Source of the DNA: Pseudomonas bananamidigenes
GTDB lineage: Bacteria; Pseudomonadota; Gammaproteobacteria; Pseudomonadales; Pseudomonadaceae
Direction of reading: 5' to 3'
Assembly: GCF_001679645.1 (NCBI RefSeq)
Contig: NZ_LRUN01000002.1
Span: 1-64,000, forward strand
Length of the DNA stretch: 64,000 nucleotides
Shown here: one piece after another, positions 59,132 to 64,000 of the stretch
Layout: every line of letters begins with the position of its first letter
Numbering within the stretch: the stretch's first letter is position 1
Program-made: the position numbers and the translations under genes
The notes under the pieces: model-generated
The model's input: only the letters and a program-made list of their open reading frames with translations
Databases searched by the model: none
Told to the model about the DNA's origin: nothing

Positions 59132-60151
59132 TTAATGCTTGAGCAGGTCCAGTGCGACATCGACGATCATGTCTTCCTGACCGCCAACCATTCGACGTTT
59201 GCCCAGTTCCACCAGGATATCCAGAGTCTTCAGGCCGTATTTGGCGGCGGCAATCTCGGCATGGCGCAAGAAGCTGGAGTAGACGCCGGCATAACCCAGT
59301 GCCAGGGTTTCACGATCGACCCGTACCGGCCGATCCTGCAGAGGGCGAACGATATCATCGGCAGCGTCGAGCAGCGTGTAGAGGTCCGTGCCGTGGTTCC
59401 AGCCAAGACGTTCGGCGGCGGCAATAAAAACTTCCAGCGGTGCGTTGCCGGCACCCGCGCCCATTCCGGCCAGACTTGCATCGATCCGGTCGCAGCCTTC
59501 CTCGATGGCGGTTATCGAGTTGGCGACGCCAAGCGACAGGTTGTGGTGGGCGTGCATGCCGGTTTCGGTTTCCGGTTTCAGAACGGCTTTGAAAGCCCGG
59601 AAGCGATCGCGAACGTCCTGCATGTTCATCGCGCCACCGGAGTCGGCCATGTACACGCAGGTCGCGCCATAGCTCTCCATCAACTGAGCCTGGGCCGCGA
59701 GGTGCTCAGGAGCGATCATATGGCTCATCATCAGGAAACCGACGGTATCCATGCCCAGCTCGCGAGCGTATTCGATGTGCTGCTTCGAGACATCGGCTTC
59801 GGTACAGTGCGTGGCGATGCGTACCACTCGTGCGCCGGCGTCATAGGCGGCCTTGAGGTCGTGCACCGTGCCGATACCTGGCAGCAACAGAGTGGTGATT
59901 CTGGCGTGCTCGATGACATCGGCCGCCGCTTCGATCCACTCCAGATCGGTATGGGCGGCGAAACCATAGTTGAAACTCGAACCCTGCAGGCCGTCGCCGT
60001 GGGCGATCTCGATCGAATCAACCTTTGCCTTGTCCAGGGCGCGCGCAATGTCCTGCACATTCTGCAGCGAGTACTGATGTCGGATGGCGTGGCTGCCGTC
60101 GCGCAGAGTCACGTCGGAGATGTAGATTTTCTTGCCGGGATTGAAGGTCAT
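59132..60151 (-). CDS. mhpE: 4-hydroxy-2-oxovalerate aldolase
   Basis: 339-residue class II pyruvate aldolase (DmpG/BphI/MhpE) that splits 4-hydroxy-2-oxovalerate to pyruvate and acetaldehyde. The HMG-like TIM barrel starts [17 protein letters not shown] (about 10-26), with the metal aspartate and base. [14 protein letters not shown] near 200 supplies the histidine metal ligands. The C-terminal helices form the interface with the acetaldehyde dehydrogenase. It follows mhpF by ten bases. Last gene of the pathway in this operon. Confidence 0.95.
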   Translation of the reverse strand: MTFNPGKKIYISDVTLRDGSHAIRHQYSLQNVQDIARALDKAKVDSIEIAHGDGLQGSSFNYGFAAHTDLEWIEAAADVIEHARITTLLLPGIGTVHDLKAAYDAGARVVRIATHCTEADVSKQHIEYARELGMDTVGFLMMSHMIAPEHLAAQAQLMESYGATCVYMADSGGAMNMQDVRDRFRAFKAVLKPETETGMHAHHNLSLGVANSITAIEEGCDRIDASLAGMGAGAGNAPLEVFIAAAERLGWNHGTDLYTLLDAADDIVRPLQDRPVRVDRETLALGYAGVYSSFLRHAEIAAAKYGLKTLDILVELGKRRMVGGQEDMIVDVALDLLKH

Positions 60152-60161
60152 GTCGGGCCCC

Positions 60162-61103
60162 TCAGGCGTTGAGCATCGACTGCGCCATGCGCTCGGCGGC
60201 GGCCAAGGCGGCGGAGGTCATGATATCGAGATTGCCGGCGTAGGCTGGCAGGTAATGGGCGGCCCCTTCGACTTCGAGAAATACGGAGGTCTTGAGGCCA
60301 CTGAAGCGTCCCAGCCCCGGAATATTCAACGGTGCCGACTCGGGAACGACGTCAAACTGAACCTTCTGTTTCAGGCGATAGCCCGGCACATAGGCCTGAA
60401 CTGCCGCCACCATCTCCTCGACGGAAGCCTCGATCTGCGCCTGATCGGCGGTTTCGGACAGCACAAACACCGTGTCACGCATCATCAGCGGCGGTTCGGC
60501 GGGGTTCATGATGATGATCGCCTTGCCTTTGGACGCCCCACCTACCATTTCGATAGCCCTGGAGGTGGTTTCCGTGAACTCGTCGATGTTGGCGCGGGTG
60601 CCGGGACCGGCAGACTTGCTGGCGATCGAGGCGACAATTTCGGCGTAGTGAACCCGGGCAACACGGGATACGGCGGCGACCACTGGAATCGTCGCCTGGC
60701 CCCCGCAGGTGACCATGTTGACGTTGAGCCGATCCAGGTTTTGCTCCAGGTTGACCACTGGAATGCAGTAAGGGCCGATCGCCGCCGGTGTGAGATCGAT
60801 CAGGCGAATATCGGGCTTGATCGAGCGCAGGATTTTTTCGTTCTCGATATGGGCGCTGGCCGAGGTGGCATCGAAGACGAAATCGATGTCCTTGAACGCG
60901 TCCATGCGGGTCAGGCCTTCAACCCCCTCGCAGGTGGTCGCAACACCCATGCGTTCGGCACGGGCGAGACCGTCGGATACAGGGTCGATCCCGACCATCA
61001 CCGCCATTTCCAGATGCCTGGCTTTGCGCAGAATCTTGATCATCAGGTCGGTGCCGATGTTGCCGGAACCGATGATGGCGACCTTGAGTTTGGTTTGACT
61101 CAT
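60162..61103 (-). CDS. mhpF: Acetaldehyde dehydrogenase (acylating)
   Basis: 313-residue NAD- and CoA-dependent dehydrogenase (DmpF/BphJ/MhpF) that converts acetaldehyde from the aldolase into acetyl-CoA. The Rossmann motif is [16 protein letters not shown] near 10-25. The catalytic cysteine is in [14 protein letters not shown] near 131. The protein channels aldehyde from MhpE, whose gene follows. The 58-base gap to mhpD shows no other gene. Confidence 0.95.
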   Translation of the reverse strand: MSQTKLKVAIIGSGNIGTDLMIKILRKARHLEMAVMVGIDPVSDGLARAERMGVATTCEGVEGLTRMDAFKDIDFVFDATSASAHIENEKILRSIKPDIRLIDLTPAAIGPYCIPVVNLEQNLDRLNVNMVTCGGQATIPVVAAVSRVARVHYAEIVASIASKSAGPGTRANIDEFTETTSRAIEMVGGASKGKAIIIMNPAEPPLMMRDTVFVLSETADQAQIEASVEEMVAAVQAYVPGYRLKQKVQFDVVPESAPLNIPGLGRFSGLKTSVFLEVEGAAHYLPAYAGNLDIMTSAALAAAERMAQSMLNA

Positions 61104-61161
61104 GGGAGCAATCTCTCAGAATGGCCAGGCCACGACAGCCCGGCGCAGAAGGACGGGCAGG

Positions 61162-61953
61162 TCAGATGAAGCGGCAACTGATCTGGCCGAGTCGGGTGAG
61201 ATGCAGATGCAGACTGTCTCCGGCCACGACAGGCGTCATCGGCCCCAGAGCGCCGGAGAGCAGCACGTCGCCGGCCTGCAAGGGCCGGCCCATCCGGGCC
61301 ATGGTGCGAGCCAGCCACAGGCAGGCGTCCACCGGATTGCCGAGGCATGCGGCACCGACTCCGATCGAAGCCGTGGCGGCATTTTTTTCCAGCAGCATGC
61401 CTTCCAGCCGAAGGTCCAGCGAGGCGAGTGGAGTCGGCTGTTTACCCAACACATACAGCCCTGATGAAGCGTTGTCCGCCACCGTGTCCATCAGCGATAT
61501 GTTCCAGTTCTCGATGGCCGAGTCGACGATTTCCAGCGCGGGGACCACGTACTCCACCGCCCGCAGCAGTTCCGCGAGGGTCGTATCTTCATACGCAAGA
61601 TCGCGGCCCAGCACGAACGCAATCTCGCCTTCGGCCTTGGGCTGGATCAACTGACTGATCTGAATTTCACCGCCATCGGCGATTTCCATATCGGCGAACA
61701 GCATGCCGAAATCCGGTTGATCGACGCCCAGTTGCTGTTGCACGGCAGCCGAGGTCAGTCCGATTTTACGGCCGACCAAGCGCCGTCCCTGGGCCAGGGC
61801 CCGTTGGGTGTTGATCTCCTGTACGGCATAGGCGCCGGTCAACGAATCGATACCGAAAGTGGACGAGATCCGTGCACAGGGTTCGCGTTGCTCCCGTGCT
61901 CTGGCCAGGGCTGCGGCGGCGTCTTGCAGAGGCTGCAAAGGAAACTGGCTCAT
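61162..61953 (-). CDS. mhpD: 2-keto-4-pentenoate hydratase
   Basis: 263-residue hydratase of the FAH/MhpD fold that adds water to 2-hydroxypenta-2,4-dienoate, giving 4-hydroxy-2-oxovalerate. It has LVGRKIGLTSAAVQQQLGVDQPDFG near 56-80, the metal glutamates in EGEIAFVLGRDL near 106, and EIVDSAIENW near 137. The start overlaps the mhpA stop as ATGA. A decarboxylase of the same fold is an alternative, but the cluster and length favour the hydratase. Confidence 0.9.
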   Translation of the reverse strand: MSQFPLQPLQDAAAALARAREQREPCARISSTFGIDSLTGAYAVQEINTQRALAQGRRLVGRKIGLTSAAVQQQLGVDQPDFGMLFADMEIADGGEIQISQLIQPKAEGEIAFVLGRDLAYEDTTLAELLRAVEYVVPALEIVDSAIENWNISLMDTVADNASSGLYVLGKQPTPLASLDLRLEGMLLEKNAATASIGVGAACLGNPVDACLWLARTMARMGRPLQAGDVLLSGALGPMTPVVAGDSLHLHLTRLGQISCRFI

Positions 61954-63701
61954 GCGATTTTCCTCAGCAGTCGGGGCTCGTCTGCGACCACTTCAGCACC
62001 GGGGCTCCATTGCAGCTGGAACTTGAGTTCGTTGATGGCCTGATCCAGATCCGCGGCCTCGACCATGGCGAAGGTGAATTTGTCCGGGCGCACCACGGCG
62101 ACGGCTCCGCTGGAGAACCCCGAGCGTTTGAACCAGGCGACCATCTCGCCCTGCACATCTTCCAGTTCGACCAACTCTTGGGTATTGGAACGATCGGTAT
62201 TGGCGCCCTGTGGACGGGTGCCGAACGGGAAGAGGGTGGCGAAACGCGTGTTCTGGATATCCAGCAGTTTCCGGGAGGCCTGACTCAGGTGGGCGCGTGG
62301 ATCGACCTCAAGTCCTATCAAGGCAAAACCGTCGCCCAGCAGATCATCGAGCAATACACGCTGGCCCTTGAAGGTGCGGACTTCGGGTTGCGGAATCATC
62401 CGGCCTTCAGGCGAGCGCCGGTGGCGGCGTGGCATGCCCAGATAGCTGTCAGGAGCATAGGTGGGGGCCGGTTTGAAACGGCCTTCGCGAACATAGCGGC
62501 CGAGAAATGGTGTGGCCAGGACGGTCTTGACCAGCAGGTTGCGCATCAGGCTGGAAACCGGACTGGACATCGAGACGAAGTCTTTCATCTGCACCGAAAT
62601 ATCAATCATCGCCTTGGCATGGTGGAAGCGTTCGCTGCCATAGGTGTCGAGCAGCCGTTCACCGGCTTGCCCCTTGATCACGGCGTCGATTTTCCAGGCC
62701 AGGTTGTAGGCGTCACGCACGCCGGAGCTCATGCCCTGGCCCATGAACTGCGGCGTCATGTGGGCAGCATCGCCGGCAATCATTACTCGACCCTTGCGCC
62801 AATCTTTCGCCACCAGGGCGTTGAAGGTGTAGACCAGCTTGCGTTTGACCTCGAACTTGTCTGGATCGACGTAGCGGCTGATCAGGTTGCGCACCATTAC
62901 CGGATCTTCCATTTGCTTGCGAGTCTGGCCGGGCATCAACATGAATTCGAAGCGATGGAAGCGCCCGGGCTGAGGGCAGCAGACCGTCGGGCAATCCGGG
63001 TCGCAGATGAAGCTGAAGTAGGGCAGATGACGCAAGGCATCCTCGCCTTGCTTCATCTCCAGGTCGACCACCAGCCACGGTTCGGGAAAGTTCTTGCCGC
63101 TCATGCCGATGCCCAAGGCCTCACGGACCGTACTGCGGCCGCCGTCGGCTCCCACCAGATAGCGCCCGCGAATGGTTTGCGGGTCGGGATCGACTTCGCG
63201 GGCCTGACGGGCATCCGTCGCATCACTGAAGCGGAAGGTGCTGGTGGCCTGATGGGTCACGGTCACGCCCTGTTCATCCTGTGTGAACTGCGTGAGTTCA
63301 CGACCACGGGCAACCCGCACATCGGGATAGCGCTCGAGCAGATCGCTCAGCGTGGTTTCCAGCCAGGGCTGGTAAAGGAAGTTGATGATCGGCCAGCCAA
63401 AGGGCCGATCGAGGCGCCAGTACTGACCGAGGATCTTGCCATTGGCGAGTACCCACTGCGCAGGTGTATCGACTTGCATGTTGGCTGAAAGCTCGGCGGC
63501 AACGCCGGCCGCCTGCATGACCCGCATGCATTCGTCGTCCGTATAGACCGCCCGCGCGTTGCCATAAAACATGGGCTCGCGTTCCAGCACAAGCACCGAC
63601 AGACCACGCTTGCCGAGCAGATGCGCGAGCGTAGCGCCCGTCGGACCGAGTCCGGAAATAATCACGTCGACGCTCGTTGCGGATTCGTTTTTGTTATTCA
63701 T
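61950..63701 (-). CDS. mhpA: 3-(3-hydroxyphenyl)propionate hydroxylase-type FAD monooxygenase
   Basis: 583-residue class A flavoprotein monooxygenase. The FAD motif ISGLGPTGATLAHLLGKRG lies near 15-33, the DG motif RYLVGADGGRSTVREALG near 178, and the second FAD motif VMIAGDAAHMTPQFMGQGMSSG near 298. The C-terminal thioredoxin-like tail is typical of MhpA and phenol hydroxylase relatives. It hydroxylates a phenolic acid to the catechol that the neighbouring extradiol enzyme cleaves. A hydroxyphenylpropionate-type substrate is likely from gene order; related phenolics are possible. The start overlaps the dioxygenase stop by eight bases. Confidence 0.9.
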   Translation of the reverse strand: MNNKNESATSVDVIISGLGPTGATLAHLLGKRGLSVLVLEREPMFYGNARAVYTDDECMRVMQAAGVAAELSANMQVDTPAQWVLANGKILGQYWRLDRPFGWPIINFLYQPWLETTLSDLLERYPDVRVARGRELTQFTQDEQGVTVTHQATSTFRFSDATDARQAREVDPDPQTIRGRYLVGADGGRSTVREALGIGMSGKNFPEPWLVVDLEMKQGEDALRHLPYFSFICDPDCPTVCCPQPGRFHRFEFMLMPGQTRKQMEDPVMVRNLISRYVDPDKFEVKRKLVYTFNALVAKDWRKGRVMIAGDAAHMTPQFMGQGMSSGVRDAYNLAWKIDAVIKGQAGERLLDTYGSERFHHAKAMIDISVQMKDFVSMSSPVSSLMRNLLVKTVLATPFLGRYVREGRFKPAPTYAPDSYLGMPRRHRRSPEGRMIPQPEVRTFKGQRVLLDDLLGDGFALIGLEVDPRAHLSQASRKLLDIQNTRFATLFPFGTRPQGANTDRSNTQELVELEDVQGEMVAWFKRSGFSSGAVAVVRPDKFTFAMVEAADLDQAINELKFQLQWSPGAEVVADEPRLLRKIA

Positions 63702-64000
63702 GACGACATCTCTCTTGCAGCGGTGAATATTCGGGCTTGAACAACGAGCGTGTGCCGCGGGCGAAGTTGCCCAGGTTGGTGGTCAACGTGTGCCAGGCAC
63801 CGCTTTTCTCCGGGCGATGCCCCCAGAGGCTGATGCCTTGATAGGAGGCTGGGCGCCATTGCGACTCATCAACCACCCTGGCGTTGCACCCCAGTTCCAG
63901 CTCGAAACCGCTGGGACTCATCACGTAGAACGACTGCTCACGGTCGTTGGGGTGCTCACCGATTTCGTGGGCCATTTCGAAACCGAGGGTCCGGCAGCGT
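63694..64000 (-). CDS. VOC-type extradiol dioxygenase, 3' part only
   Basis: The C-terminal 101 residues of a protein that runs out of the window. DREQSFYVMSPSGFELELGCNARVV matches the end of type I (vicinal-oxygen-chelate) extradiol dioxygenases, with the last glutamate iron ligand in FELELG. It would open the catechol ring made by the MhpA-type hydroxylase. In E. coli this step is done by MhpB, which is of an unrelated LigB fold, so the pathway here differs. The frame continues without stop to base 64000. A matching hydrolase gene (mhpC) was not seen inside the window. Confidence 0.85.
   Translation of the reverse strand, partial: RCRTLGFEMAHEIGEHPNDREQSFYVMSPSGFELELGCNARVVDESQWRPASYQGISLWGHRPEKSGAWHTLTTNLGNFARGTRSLFKPEYSPLQERCRHE

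Overview
The window reads as one stretch of chromosome from a Pseudomonas of the P. fluorescens group. GC is high in genes. Extragenic palindromic repeats typical of this group appear: the same 23-base arm beginning TGTGGGAGCGAG occurs in inverted pairs near 3.9 kb and 37.5 kb. The gene orders arnBCADTEF-ugd, puuA-potF-puuB and fadDx-fadB2x-fadAx are also those of this genus. No rRNA, tRNA, CRISPR array or complete insertion sequence was seen. One lone tyrosine recombinase gene (22.1-23.0 kb) is the only mobile-element hint.

Left third. 0.3-6.0 kb (+) is a complete short-chain acyl-CoA degradation operon: CoA ligase, type-2 3-hydroxyacyl-CoA dehydrogenase, thiolase, acyl-CoA dehydrogenase and enoyl-CoA hydratase. 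Facing it across a repeat is a valine-type pair, 3-hydroxyisobutyryl-CoA hydrolase and acyl-CoA dehydrogenase (6.2-8.4 kb, -). An HPP membrane protein, an MFS transporter and a GNAT acetyltransferase follow. 11.3-21.7 kb (-) is the lipid A aminoarabinose operon arnB-C-A-D-T-E-F-ugd plus a terminal GT83-type glycosyltransferase, almost every gene overlapping the next.

Middle. After the recombinase come an FbpABC-type iron ABC transporter (23.0-26.7 kb) and a second LPS-modification locus: another GT83 transferase, a second ArnT, an Ais/PmrG-like phosphatase and, divergently, a ColS-like sensor kinase with no response regulator beside it. pqiB-pqiC (without pqiA), the polyamine genes puuB-potF-puuA and an AraC regulator complete this part. 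40.0-42.7 kb is an ECF sigma/anti-sigma pair divergent from a metallophosphoesterase and a cupredoxin. Both divergent promoters carry GGAATAAA-N15-GTT, which suggests the sigma factor controls its own gene and the pair opposite.

The most unusual part is 42.8-58.6 kb (-), one apparently continuous 12-gene transcription unit. It begins with the six ebo genes (order D-C-A-B-E-F), known from scytonemin-making cyanobacteria and as the EDB nematode-repellence locus of P. fluorescens NZI7. EboD is fused to an N-terminal membrane VTT domain, and eboF carries a one-base frameshift near its end. Downstream come two copies of a pair: an exported c-type haem protein plus a large protein resembling the N-terminal half of VioB/RebD/StaD (the indole-pyruvate-imine coupling enzymes of violacein and indolocarbazole synthesis) but lacking their catalytic ferritin-like half. 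A secreted cysteine-containing protein and a beta-propeller-like protein accompany the pairs. I propose this as a poorly described metabolite-making or metabolite-exporting system.

Right end. 59.1-64.0 kb (-) is an mhp-type meta-cleavage operon for hydroxyphenylpropionate-like substrates: a partial VOC extradiol dioxygenase, then mhpA, mhpD, mhpF and mhpE. An AT-rich gene-free stretch of about 0.5 kb separates it from the ebo unit.
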